Below, one piece after another: positions 28,301 to 36,684 of a DNA stretch of 64,000 bases. The position numbers were made by a program, and so were the translations under genes. Under the pieces are notes generated by a model. That model was given only the letters and a program-made list of their open reading frames with translations, did not search any database and was not told where the DNA came from. The stretch lies in contig JBHHYN010000001.1 in NCBI GenBank assembly GCA_046757565.1, positions 22,768-86,767 on the forward strand. Reading direction: 5' to 3'. This stretch comes from JBHHYN01 sp046757565 (lineage in GTDB: Bacteria; Pseudomonadota; Gammaproteobacteria; Eutrophobiales; Eutrophobiaceae). Numbering within the stretch: position 1 is the first letter of the stretch; each line of letters opens with the position of its first letter.

Positions 28301-28768
28301 GGCGGCCGCCTCCCGATACAACTCACCGGCATCTTCGATGGTCTGAGGCTGGGCGCCAAACCCGGAAAGGATCGGCATTTGCCGGGTAAGATTGGCGCAC
28401 AGGGAATCAATAGTCTGGATGCGTAAACGGTTTGGATTACTCACCAAGCGCCATGCCTTTTTTTGGTCCTGTGCCAGGGCCTTGCGCGCCAATTCGTAAG
28501 TCGTCAGGGCGAAGTCTTCCTGCGGCGGTATATCGGTCCGTGCCTGCTCCAGGGCCATGATAATGCGTCCCTGCATCTCGGCCGCTGCTTTACGCGTAAA
28601 GGTGATGGCAACGATCTCTTCCGGATGGTCAACCACACTCAACAACTCCAGGAAGCGCTGGATCAGCAATTCCGTCTTGCCGGAACCCGCCGGCGCCTGC
28701 ACGATAAAAGACCGGTCCGGTGACAGGGCTTGTTGACGTTGCTCCCTATCGGCGGCTGTTCTGCTCAT
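25349..28768 (-). CDS. AddA-like UvrD-family helicase/nuclease (1139 aa)
   Basis: An SF1 helicase with a C-terminal PD-(D/E)XK nuclease, one half of an AddAB-type double-strand-break resection machine. Seen in order: motif I VQAPAGSGKTELLIQRFL near residue 25, ITFTRKAAAEMQGR near 58, motif II LVDEFQDIS near 420, motif III LVGDPMQSIYRFREAE, NFRSR, motif V IMTLHKAKGLEFDTVILPG, motif VI LLYVAATRARKQLHLLG, and the nuclease motif RWIVDYKTSR near 1076. The stop of the nuclease partner gene lies 6 bp upstream, so the pair is an operon. This arrangement is common where RecBCD is missing, but whether RecBCD is absent cannot be judged from this window. Confidence 0.9.
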   Translation of the reverse strand: MSRTAADREQRQQALSPDRSFIVQAPAGSGKTELLIQRFLELLSVVDHPEEIVAITFTRKAAAEMQGRIIMALEQARTDIPPQEDFALTTYELARKALAQDQKKAWRLVSNPNRLRIQTIDSLCANLTRQMPILSGFGAQPQTIEDAGELYREAAANALEELESGTGWSDAVAVLLTHLDNDLPRIRDMLANMLRRRDQWLPYVASGQRRSALENALTHLVESTLSMVVQVIPEPLLEELLELSRYAATNLEERDIASPLRYCLDMQQLPGSSAADLPRWQAIAALLLKADGNWRRRVDARLGFPPPAGSRAEKELCKAMKDQFAAVTVELSKDEQRHSLLLEIQALPAVTYTDAEWQVVDALCRLLTMTDAQLRVLFAEHNQVDFSAVTQAAIQALGNPQAPSDLALHLDYRMKHLLVDEFQDISTSQYILLTLLTAGWSPEDGRTLFLVGDPMQSIYRFREAEVGMFLDIYQERRLGQVELTPLHLSVNFRSRAKIVSWVNETFKQLFPAETDSHRGAVSYARVEAFSHQSAANAVQIHPLPGRDEQIEAEKVLELVNTARQSDPDGSIAILVRNRVHLSRIIPCLQRAGMRFRAVDIEELGQRTVIQDLLALGFALNHFADRIAWLAVLRAPWCGLTLCDLFMLAGKSRDKTVWKLMHDEATVRTLTEDGQQRLTKLREILTQAFSEQRRRSLRRWVESVWIRLGGPATLQEETDLENAHTFFALLDQFDEGGDLRNRSGFLEQVANLYAAADVGAEDRLQIMTLHKAKGLEFDTVILPGLGRGSGRDETSLLLWAVNPHESSQDLLLAPVKAAGDNASPIHEYIDRLEKKKQRYEEGRLLYVAATRARKQLHLLGTVDVKDTVEGPQLTSPPANSLLARLWGVLEENFMQALNAGNQDDSDDATGRAPDNSHPLRRLTADWTLPDPPVDVTWEGKGIKEQSEYTDTGIEYQWAGETIKHIGTVVHRCIQLITEQGIDEWDEEKIRSRQNYYRLLLKQSGVPDKEIKHAGKQVEEALIKMIQDERGRWIVSGEHTEQQNEYALSGFYHDRIINVVIDRTFVDNESNRWIVDYKTSRHTGSDVQAFLDQEEMRYRQQLHKYGVLMQMLDDRRIKLGLYFPLLQGWREWEMDSYEERA

Positions 28769-28774
28769 CTCCTG

Positions 28775-31441
28775 TTACCCGTCACTCAAGGCCCGATGTT
28801 CATAGATACGGCAAAAGGCATGTTGATCGCAATAGCGGCAGGAGTCAGCCCTTTTCGGGTCGACTTGTGCATGGCCCGCACGAAATTCATCGGCCAGTGA
28901 AGCAATCGCCTGCTGCCAGAAAGAAAGTAACGCCTGCCAGGTAGAAAACCTTTTGGCATGGCGTGAATCGGCATAGGTTCCTATCCCCGGCAAGATACCG
29001 CCCTCTTCCGCCAGGCCCACAAAGGCCGTTTCACCCTGCTTGATCCGGGCAAAGGCGAGCGCGGCGATGTCTGTCCCCTTGCAGACGGCATACAGCGGTA
29101 ACTGGGGATCATCGGGACGTTCATCCAGCCAGTTCCGAACACTGGCCTGCCCGGTCTTGTAATCCACAATTACCTGCCGGCCATCATCCAGTTTATCAAT
29201 GCGATCGATGCGTGTCGTTACTTCTATCCCTTCCACACTGAAATTATGCGTCTGCTCACAGGCCGTAACCTTAAAAGGAGCACGCAACTGTTCCTGCTGT
29301 AACCAATCACGAAGCAATTTCTTCAAGCGTGCTCGTTCGAGTGAGGTAAAGCGGACAGTATAAGTCTGCGTATGGCGTTGCTGTTCAGCATTGATCACAC
29401 TATCGACAACGGCACCGATGCGTTCTTCCAGCGGGGCGTCATCCAGTTCAAGCAACCTTTGTTGAGATCCCAATTGCTCCCAGAACAGGTGCATCATGCG
29501 ATGAATCAATAAGCCACGCTCCATGGCATTCAGACCGATATCCACATTGGCAATGGATTTTGCATGCAGCCGATGTCTGGCAAAGGCCCGGAACGGGCAG
29601 GCGGATTGATCCTTGAATAATGCCGTGCCACCGCTAATCTGTTTGCCTGATTCAATTTCCGGAGCCCTGTCATCAACCAGGCACTGCAATCGCCCGGTGG
29701 TAAAAATTTGCGCGGCGTAATTCGGAATTGATTCCGGAGTTAATGTTCCGGTTTCAAGGATATATGGCTTGAGTAAAGGACTGGGTCTCAAAGGGCCCTC
29801 CTTTTCACTTAACGGAAAACTCAAGACCACGTCCGGCGAAGACGCAATCAGACGCTCCGTTAGCAATTCGGTATGAGCAAGTTTTATCTCCGCTGAGGCA
29901 TCGGGCAACACCGCGTGGCGTTGTAATGCGCCGGGAATGAACGGATTGGGCCTGGCAGGAGCAGGCCAGATCTTATCATGTAATCCCATTACCCATAAAT
30001 GATCGAATTGCATACCTGCGGCTCCGGCCTGTCCCAGTACTTGCACAGGCGCCTCCGCTGTTTCCGGTTGAAAACCAAATGCTGCCGCCAACAGGCGTAG
30101 CTGAGTCAGGGCCGCTGTATAATCAAACTCCGAAGAAACAAGATCGAGGGAAGCAAACTGGCCGATCAATTCCTGCCATGCTGCAACGGTTTGATATTCA
30201 ACGCTGTTGAGTGTTCGCTCGCCGGGCCACGCGAAGATTGTTAATAATTGAGTAAATGCAGCGGCCCATCGATGGGCGCTTTGTCTCCCGGGCAAGGCAT
30301 TGAAGCGTTCCCGCCATTCATGCAAGCAGGCCAGCAACGTAGCGCTTTGGTGGCGCCTGTCCCGGTCTTGTCCGCCTATGCGCAGCAGGCTTTCAATGCT
30401 GTGACGGTGTTCGCCAAAATCACGCAGGCGCGCGTCAAGCCTTGCCCGTTTACACTGTTCGTCATGCGCACCCTTGATAAATGGCGAGCGTAACAGTGCC
30501 CCGATGTCATCAAGCATCAGTGGTTGTCTGCCCAGCGCGAGAATCGTCAATGCCGCGTCAATGATCGGATAACCACTTAAGGACCTTCCCAGAGAGAAGT
30601 TATAAGGACGTTCAAGGCTATCGGGATTGTGCAGCAACAACGCCGGCAATAATACGTCATCCATCCCGATTTCAATCTGATCGCGCAGGGATTGCAGATT
30701 GGGAACAACTATTCCAATGGGGCCTTTCGCACCGGAATCAAGCAAACCCCTGACCCAGTTTGCCGCAGCAGTGATCTCTGCACGAATATCGTTAAATCCC
30801 TGACAGCATACTTGCCGGTTTTTATCCTCTAATTCAAGAGTAAGGACCTCATGACCTGAACCCTTCAACGCTTTGAACAACAATTTTTGTTGCGGGGTGA
30901 ATTCATCAAACCCGACGATTACGATTTTTTTTGAAATATCAATCGTCCGCTTCTCGAGTCTATCCGCCAGAATAGTAGCGAGGCTTGCCTCGTCTACCCA
31001 GGAGTTCGACTTGCAGGAGTGTTGATACTCATCCGCCCAGGTCTTGAAGGCGCGTGCATCTTCATTCAAGTAGATGTCATCGGGAAAAACCGGCAGGCGC
31101 CATTGCCGGCACAGGGACCAGGCAGCCATGGCCTCTCTTCCTGTTGTAACAGGATTTAATAACTGACTGGCGGATGGTGAAGCGGCCAGCAATCGTTGCC
31201 ACACAAGCAACTGTTGCTGTGGTGTAAGCAACGTCTGATCCACATCATATGCGCTGATATAATGCTGCCACAACCGGGATAACCATACTCCCCAGGGCAA
31301 TATCGGTACCGTCTCCCAGGCAAGTTTGCCATTCTCCATCTGCTCACCGGCATGGCGATAGAGTATATGGCGCGCCAGACGGCGACTGGCGGTGACCAGG
31401 GTAAATCCCTTTTTTATGTACTCTCCAGCCTCGTGCTTCAT
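28775..31441 (-). CDS. AddB-like PD-(D/E)XK nuclease, iron-sulfur type (888 aa)
   Basis: Partner of the AddA-like gene. It matches the proteobacterial 'probable DNA repair protein' / AddB group: an N-terminal inactivated helicase-like region with TASRRLARHILYRH, a central part, and a C-terminal nuclease with GRQVIVDYKTGQ near residue 762. Cys in SACPFRAFARHRL near 620 and three more in DSCRYCDQHAFCRIYE near 875 are placed like the four ligands of the AddB [4Fe-4S] cluster. The protein probably binds and degrades DNA ends with its partner. It is divergent from egtD across a 120-bp spacer. Confidence 0.88.
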   Translation of the reverse strand: MKHEAGEYIKKGFTLVTASRRLARHILYRHAGEQMENGKLAWETVPILPWGVWLSRLWQHYISAYDVDQTLLTPQQQLLVWQRLLAASPSASQLLNPVTTGREAMAAWSLCRQWRLPVFPDDIYLNEDARAFKTWADEYQHSCKSNSWVDEASLATILADRLEKRTIDISKKIVIVGFDEFTPQQKLLFKALKGSGHEVLTLELEDKNRQVCCQGFNDIRAEITAAANWVRGLLDSGAKGPIGIVVPNLQSLRDQIEIGMDDVLLPALLLHNPDSLERPYNFSLGRSLSGYPIIDAALTILALGRQPLMLDDIGALLRSPFIKGAHDEQCKRARLDARLRDFGEHRHSIESLLRIGGQDRDRRHQSATLLACLHEWRERFNALPGRQSAHRWAAAFTQLLTIFAWPGERTLNSVEYQTVAAWQELIGQFASLDLVSSEFDYTAALTQLRLLAAAFGFQPETAEAPVQVLGQAGAAGMQFDHLWVMGLHDKIWPAPARPNPFIPGALQRHAVLPDASAEIKLAHTELLTERLIASSPDVVLSFPLSEKEGPLRPSPLLKPYILETGTLTPESIPNYAAQIFTTGRLQCLVDDRAPEIESGKQISGGTALFKDQSACPFRAFARHRLHAKSIANVDIGLNAMERGLLIHRMMHLFWEQLGSQQRLLELDDAPLEERIGAVVDSVINAEQQRHTQTYTVRFTSLERARLKKLLRDWLQQEQLRAPFKVTACEQTHNFSVEGIEVTTRIDRIDKLDDGRQVIVDYKTGQASVRNWLDERPDDPQLPLYAVCKGTDIAALAFARIKQGETAFVGLAEEGGILPGIGTYADSRHAKRFSTWQALLSFWQQAIASLADEFRAGHAQVDPKRADSCRYCDQHAFCRIYEHRALSDG

Positions 31442-31561
31442 GTTTTATTACAGGGTGATCGCTAATAAATCAGGATATTTCGAATATCTTTCTTTTCCGA
31501 TGTTGGCATTATAAACCTCGAATGTTAACCTGTGCCTTGAATATAAAAAAACCAATTGATC

Positions 31562-32566
31562 ATGATGATCCGAGCCGGGGAACTAAAAGAACAGGAATAT
31601 GGGCTGCCCTGTACACGGGTAAAACCTACCAGGCATATGCCCGATATGCTTGAGACCGTCCGTAACGGCCTGCTTGAATCTCCGCGAACGATACCTCCTA
31701 AATATTTTTACGATGATCGCGGTTCCATGCTATTCGACCGCATCTGTGAGACGGACGAATACTATCCCACACGGACTGAAGACTCACTATTATCAAAACA
31801 CGGAGTCGATATCATCGCTGAATCCTTGCCGGACCAGATAATAGAATTAGGCAGTGGGAGTTCGGTGAAAACGCGGCGATTGTTCGATGCCTGTGAAGTC
31901 CATACCCATATCTGTGGCTATGCCCCTTTTGATGTGTGTGAACCGATTCTTACTCAGACGGCGTGTGATCTGTGGTTGGAATATCAATGGCTGCAGATTA
32001 CCCCCTTGTTAGGCGATTACCTTGCCGGCCTGGGGAATCTTCCCGCAACGGAAGGGGTGAGAATGTTTGTATTCCTTGGCAGTACTATCGGTAATTTCCC
32101 GCTGGATGAGGCCAGGGAATTCATCAGGGAAATCCGGGACTGTATGCGACCGGGTGACTATTTTCTACTCGGCGCGGACCGGGTAAAAGACAGCAATATT
32201 TTAAATGCCGCCTATAACGATGCGGAAGGATTGACTGCTGAATTCAATTTGAATGTTTTAAACGTATTGAATCGCGAAATGAATGCAGATTTTGACCCTG
32301 CCGGTTTCGCTCATCAGGCTGCTTTCAACAAAGAACTCAGCAGGATCGAAATGCATCTGGTTTCAAAGAGGGATCAGGAAGTACATCTGGGAAAAATTGA
32401 GATGACTATTTCCTTATCGTCAGAGGAAAAGATTCTGACGGAGATAAGCCGTAAATTCCGGTTTTCCGAACTGGAGACAATGCTTGAAACAAGCGGCTTT
32501 AATATTATCAACCACTTTGAATCAGCCAATCACTATTTCTCGTTAATACTTTCCCGCTTGAACTGA
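31562..32566 (+). CDS. egtD: L-histidine N-alpha-methyltransferase EgtD
   Basis: It trimethylates histidine to hercynine with S-adenosylmethionine, the first step of ergothioneine synthesis. The family block SPRTIPPKYFYDDRGSMLFD near residue 40 and RICETDEYYPTRTE are clear. An SAM-binding IIELGSGSSVKTRRL near 95 and FLGSTIGNFPLDEA near 175 follow. Length (about 334) is normal. Starts at ATG 31562 or 31565 are likely; a TTG at 31556 is also in frame. No egtB is next to it, so the sulfur-adding enzyme would be elsewhere, or the product is hercynine only. Confidence 0.92.
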   Translation: MMIRAGELKEQEYGLPCTRVKPTRHMPDMLETVRNGLLESPRTIPPKYFYDDRGSMLFDRICETDEYYPTRTEDSLLSKHGVDIIAESLPDQIIELGSGSSVKTRRLFDACEVHTHICGYAPFDVCEPILTQTACDLWLEYQWLQITPLLGDYLAGLGNLPATEGVRMFVFLGSTIGNFPLDEAREFIREIRDCMRPGDYFLLGADRVKDSNILNAAYNDAEGLTAEFNLNVLNVLNREMNADFDPAGFAHQAAFNKELSRIEMHLVSKRDQEVHLGKIEMTISLSSEEKILTEISRKFRFSELETMLETSGFNIINHFESANHYFSLILSRLN

Positions 32567-32587
32567 GCGGTAACCGGTCGCTGTTGT

Positions 32588-33274
32588 TCAACGCTCCGCC
32601 CGGATGGAGATCTTATCCGCCAACGATGGCTTGTCAATGTAGGGATTGCGTTGTCCCTGAAGTTTCTCAATCTTGTCGTTGCGGGCTATTTCCTGATCGC
32701 TCGGTGGGTCTTCCCGGTTCCAGACCTTAAGCAGTTTGATCATTCCAGGATTTATCACCACTCCATATTTAGTATGCATATAGAAGATCGCCCTGGCTAT
32801 ATTACCCCTGGCCAGGGGACGTGGTTCCACCACACCGGACTTCCATTCGAAGTCGCAATCGTCAAAGCGCCACTCTTCCCCGGGAATCACCCCGTATGAA
32901 CGATTATACCGATAGGTCACCATATTCTGCCAAACGGGATACATATTGTGCATATCGGACTCCATGCGGGCGAATTTTTTATTATTCGATTCCCGGCACT
33001 GCATACGGCTGTCACAACCCGCCTGCTTAAACATCAAGCTTGTTGGATAAATATGCTCTATGCCGATAAATCTTCCGTCCTGCGTCCTTTTATCGGTCTC
33101 GAACCGGTATCCACAATAAAGTGTCCAGCCACCATAGGTATAGAGTTCATGCCAGAACAGTGTGCTCGCAACATAATCATAATCAGTTATGCCGGTAGCA
33201 GCAGGAATGACGGGTGTGATAAAGGTCAAACAACTGACTAATACCGTCTTTTTAATGTTTTCGGTGAGTTTCAT
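32588..33274 (-). CDS. Endonuclease I family periplasmic nuclease
   Basis: A secreted nonspecific DNase of the EndA/Vvn beta-beta-alpha-metal type. The start at 33274 opens a signal peptide (VLVSCLTFITPVIPAATG). The catalytic block GIEHIYPTSLMFKQAGCDSR holds the active-site His (EH), followed by ESDMHNMYPVWQNMV and a conserved RGNIARAIFYMHTKYG helix. Cysteines in GWTLYCGYRF, AGCDSRMQC and FDDCDF could form disulfides. The open frame continues upstream into the tRNA-Ser gene, so the longer start is rejected. It could serve in nutrient scavenging from DNA or limit DNA uptake. Confidence 0.9.
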   Translation of the reverse strand: MKLTENIKKTVLVSCLTFITPVIPAATGITDYDYVASTLFWHELYTYGGWTLYCGYRFETDKRTQDGRFIGIEHIYPTSLMFKQAGCDSRMQCRESNNKKFARMESDMHNMYPVWQNMVTYRYNRSYGVIPGEEWRFDDCDFEWKSGVVEPRPLARGNIARAIFYMHTKYGVVINPGMIKLLKVWNREDPPSDQEIARNDKIEKLQGQRNPYIDKPSLADKISIRAER

Positions 33275-33300
33275 TATTACACGACTTTGGACAGGCTGAC

Positions 33301-33390
33301 TGGCGGAGAGGGTGGGAGTCGAACCCACGGACCGCGCAAGCGATCACTCGATTTCGAGTCGAGCCCATTCGGCCACTCTGGCACCTCTCC
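33301..33390 (-). tRNA. tRNA-Ser (anticodon CGA)
   Basis: On the minus strand GGAGAGG pairs with CCTCTCC before an encoded GCCA end. The anticodon stem-loop ACTCGAAATCGAGT has loop CTCGAAA with anticodon CGA, reading UCG. A long variable arm of class II type and a T arm GTGGGTTCGACTCCCAC are present. Length is 90 with CCA. The 5' 18 bases are repeated twice upstream in 139-bp tandem repeats. Confidence 0.95.
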
Positions 33391-33668
33391 AATCACGACC
33401 CAATCAATCACGTGCCTGCATCCATCCCTGGTGGGGGCTACCGGCTCGTCTTCCCTGTCTCGCGTTCGCCGGGGAATGAGTCCACCGGACTCATTCCTCC
33501 TTCCGGCTCACCCACTCTGGCACCTCTCCAATCACGACCCAATCAATCACGTGCCTGCATCCATCCCTGGTGGGGGCTACCGGCTCGTCTTCCCTGTCTC
33601 GCGTTCGCCGGGGAATGAGTCCACCGGACTCATTCCTCCTTCCGGCTCACCCACTCTGGCACCTCTCC
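33373..33668. repeat. 139-bp tandem repeats that contain the tRNA-Ser 5' end
   Basis: Two complete units, 33373-33511 and 33512-33650, appear identical by eye, and a partial third (33651-33668) follows. Each starts with CCACTCTGGCACCTCTCC, the reverse complement of the first 18 bases of tRNA-Ser. Each contains a hairpin GGAATGAGTCC-acc-GGACTCATTCC (33473-33497, 33612-33636). Only the unit at the tRNA continues into a full tRNA. The rest of 33391-33783 shows no gene. Confidence 0.9.
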
Positions 33669-33783
33669 AGCACAGTTTATTGTAATCACTGCTGATTCAA
33701 ACTGACAAATGAACGTACATCTTTCTGCAAAACAGGAAGAAACAGATTCCAGATTCGAGTCAAACTAATTATCCTTATCATCA

Positions 33784-35265
33784 TTGCTCATGCTGACACT
33801 GGTATTCACGCAATTAATGTACACAGTACCGGGCCAAAACCGAATACCTGAAGGACCAGGCAGGTGCCTACGCCATGGTTTGATATTGCTTCTGTCATAC
33901 CTGTTCCTGGCTGGTTGTACCCAACCCAGAACCCAGCTGGATTGGATCCGTGAACGAGGTGAGATCCGGATAGTAACACGCAACGGACCGACCACCTATT
34001 TCCTTGAAAAAGACCAGGAAACCGGCCTTGAATATGAATTGGCAAGCCGTTTCGCCGATCGGCTTGGCTTGAAGCTTAAAATAGTTATAGCGCGGAATAC
34101 TGCCGAGATCATTGATATCATCACCAGGGGAAAAGCCGACCTTGCCGCTGCCGCATTAATCAGTGATTACAGCAGCGATAATCCCTTGATGTTTGGCCCG
34201 AGTTATCAGTGGGTCACGAGGCAGGTGGTATACCGCAACGGCCACCGCCGCCCGGCGTCCCTTGATGATATCTATCCCGATTACCTGGATCTTGCAAACG
34301 GCACCATCCAGTCACTCCATCTTGCCCGCTTGAGAGAAGCCCATCCCAGCCTCTCCTGGCATGTCCATATCAACAGGGACAATCATGAATTGCTGGAGAT
34401 GATCGAGAACGGAGAAATCCTGTATACCGTTGCAAATTCAAATGAACTGGCGCTGGCCCGGCAATACTATCCGGAAATCCGCGCCGCCTTTAATCTTTCA
34501 CCGCCACAACCACTGGCCTGGGCCTTTAAAAAGAGTGATGATCAATCGCTGGTAAATGCCGTCAGGCAATTCTATGACCAGATCTCGAACAATGGCGAAT
34601 TGGCTGAACTTATCGAGCATTTTTACGGCCCGGTTGAATTCTTTGATTATGTCGATTCCCGGAAATTCGTTGACCGTATCCGCAAGCGCCTCCCCAAGCT
34701 TAAACCGCTTTTCGAGCAGGCGGCAAAAAGCTACCACATTGACTGGCGCATGCTTGCCGCGGTGAGTTATCAGGAATCGCACTGGGATGAGCATGCCCGT
34801 TCACCCACAGGTGTGAGGGGGCTGATGATGCTGACCCTGGATACTGCGAAAAGCATCGGTGTCACGAACCGTCTCAACCCAAAACAAAGCATCATGGGAG
34901 GCACGAAATACCTGAAAAAATTAGTCGATAGAATACCCGGGCGCATCAAGCAACCGGACCGCACCTGGTTTGCACTGGCGGCTTATAATACCGGTTTCGG
35001 TCATCTTGAAGATGCGCGAATCCTGACGGAAAAACAGGGTGGTGATCCGGACAGTTGGCAGGAGGTGAAAACCAAACTGCCGTTGTTGAGCAGAAAAAAA
35101 TGGTATAGACAAACCAAGCATGGCTTTGCCCGTGGCGTAGAACCGGTTAAATTTGTGGAAAAGATCAGAAAGTATTACAACGTGCTCGTACAGTTGACGC
35201 AACCGGATATCGTACCCAGCCAACAACTGGTGGAAACCATCCTTGTCAATTCACCCGTGTTGTAG
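33784..35265 (+). CDS. mltF: Membrane-bound lytic murein transglycosylase F
   Basis: It cleaves peptidoglycan glycan strands. A hydrophobic stretch with lipobox LFLAGC (Cys near residue 45) indicates an outer-membrane lipoprotein. An ABC-binding-protein-like domain follows at about 60-280 (IRIVTRNGPTTYFLEKDQET, KADLAAAALISDYS), then a soluble lytic transglycosylase domain at about 300-470 with catalytic Glu in MLAAVSYQESHWDEHARSPT and GVRGLMMLT. Length (about 480) is normal. The 5' end is uncertain: the frame opens at TTG 33784, with ATG at 33790 and later, none with a good ribosome site. The last 20 bases overlap the convergent Sel1-repeat gene. Confidence 0.92.
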   Translation: MLMLTLVFTQLMYTVPGQNRIPEGPGRCLRHGLILLLSYLFLAGCTQPRTQLDWIRERGEIRIVTRNGPTTYFLEKDQETGLEYELASRFADRLGLKLKIVIARNTAEIIDIITRGKADLAAAALISDYSSDNPLMFGPSYQWVTRQVVYRNGHRRPASLDDIYPDYLDLANGTIQSLHLARLREAHPSLSWHVHINRDNHELLEMIENGEILYTVANSNELALARQYYPEIRAAFNLSPPQPLAWAFKKSDDQSLVNAVRQFYDQISNNGELAELIEHFYGPVEFFDYVDSRKFVDRIRKRLPKLKPLFEQAAKSYHIDWRMLAAVSYQESHWDEHARSPTGVRGLMMLTLDTAKSIGVTNRLNPKQSIMGGTKYLKKLVDRIPGRIKQPDRTWFALAAYNTGFGHLEDARILTEKQGGDPDSWQEVKTKLPLLSRKKWYRQTKHGFARGVEPVKFVEKIRKYYNVLVQLTQPDIVPSQQLVETILVNSPVL

Positions 35266-36502
35266 GTTGTTGCCGATGAAGTGAGCGCCATTCACCGGAA
35301 AGCCGCCTGGCTTCATTTTGATCACCCTCGTTCAGAGTTTGAGCAAGCTTGTCCCGTATCTCGGCTATCTTTTTCTCCCCCGATTCGGCGGCGAGCAAGA
35401 ACCATGCATAAGCCAGAAGGTGGTCCCTGCGCACGCCATAACCCTTGATATAACATATCCCGAGAAGATACTGGGCTTTTGTATAACCTTGCATGGCGGA
35501 CTTTTCAAACCATTCGCAAGCAAGAGATTCATCCCGCTTGACACCCTGACCATCCAGATAAAGACGCCCAAGCCGGTATTGCGCCTTGGCATAGCCATGG
35601 TCCGCTGACCATTGATAACATTTTGCCGATTCAATCTCATTGGCATCAACACCCAGCCCCTTCGCATACATCTGCCCCAGCTGATAGTACGCCTTCGGAT
35701 AGTCATGGGTGGCGGCTTTAGAGAACAACTCAAGTGCTGCCTGATAATCCTGCTCGATACCCAGGCCATAGAGATACAGTAGTCCCAGGTTAAATTGCGC
35801 CTTGTAGTAACCCTGATCCGCGGCCCGTTTGTGCCATTTAAACGCCTCGTTATCATCTTGCGGGGCCCCGTATCCACCAGAATACATCAGTGCCAGATTG
35901 TATTGCGCCTTGGCATAGCCCCGCTGGGCCGCTTGCGTATACCATTTCACAGCTGTCGCCGGATCTCGTGCAGTACCGATCCCTTCAGCATACATCATGC
36001 CGACATTAAGTTGCGCCTTCAGATGGCCCTGCTCAGCGGCGCGTCGATACCATAACACCGACTCTGCCTCGTTCTTTTCAACCCCGATTCCGTTGGCATA
36101 CATATAACCCAGGTTATAGCGGGCGCCTGCATGGCCCTGCTCTGCGGCCTTGTGGTACCACGCCAGCGCCTGCTTATAATCCTTCCCCGTCCCCAGTCCT
36201 TCCTGATAACACCAGCCAAGGTTGGCCTGTGCGCCCGGATCGCCCTGTCCGGCTGCTTTCTGTAACCAGGAGACCGCCTCGGCAGGGTCTTCCGGCACAC
36301 CCACTCCTCGAATATACATCTGACCAAGATGTGACTGCGCCACTGCGGAAGCTTGTTCGGCGGCGCGTCGATACCAGTAGGCTGCCTGGCCACGGTCGAG
36401 TTGCACGCCAATGCCATTTTCATACAATTCGGCGAGTTGCAGTTGCACTTCGACCTCACCGGCGTTGGCCTCCGCCGTCAATTGTTCGATGTCTAGAGCC
36501 AT
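35246..36502 (-). CDS. Sel1-repeat (TPR-like) protein, ten repeats
   Basis: From residue 20 to about 385 there are ten 36-residue Sel1-like repeats, each with the pattern A-x-x-x-L-G-x-x-Y-x-x-G-x-G-V. They start at AELYENGIGV and end at LGICYIKGYGV. No signal peptide is seen (MALDIEQLTAEANAG), so it is probably cytoplasmic. Sel1 repeats form protein-interaction solenoids; the partner is unknown. DNA-level similarity between repeats is visible, which makes it a likely site of unit gain or loss. It is convergent with mltF. Confidence 0.88.
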   Translation of the reverse strand: MALDIEQLTAEANAGEVEVQLQLAELYENGIGVQLDRGQAAYWYRRAAEQASAVAQSHLGQMYIRGVGVPEDPAEAVSWLQKAAGQGDPGAQANLGWCYQEGLGTGKDYKQALAWYHKAAEQGHAGARYNLGYMYANGIGVEKNEAESVLWYRRAAEQGHLKAQLNVGMMYAEGIGTARDPATAVKWYTQAAQRGYAKAQYNLALMYSGGYGAPQDDNEAFKWHKRAADQGYYKAQFNLGLLYLYGLGIEQDYQAALELFSKAATHDYPKAYYQLGQMYAKGLGVDANEIESAKCYQWSADHGYAKAQYRLGRLYLDGQGVKRDESLACEWFEKSAMQGYTKAQYLLGICYIKGYGVRRDHLLAYAWFLLAAESGEKKIAEIRDKLAQTLNEGDQNEARRLSGEWRSLHRQQPTTRVN

Positions 36503-36684
36503 GTCTTGCCCGCTATCTTTGGGGTAAAGAAATTCAAACAGTCGTTATTCAATAACAAATAGACATTATAGATTAAGAAGTTCTGCGCTGTTCCTGCATG
36601 AATTCCAAGGTTAGATGTCTAACTATATAATTACAATCTAATTTTTAGTAAAAACACCCTGTTCCAGGATTACTTTAACCGGCA

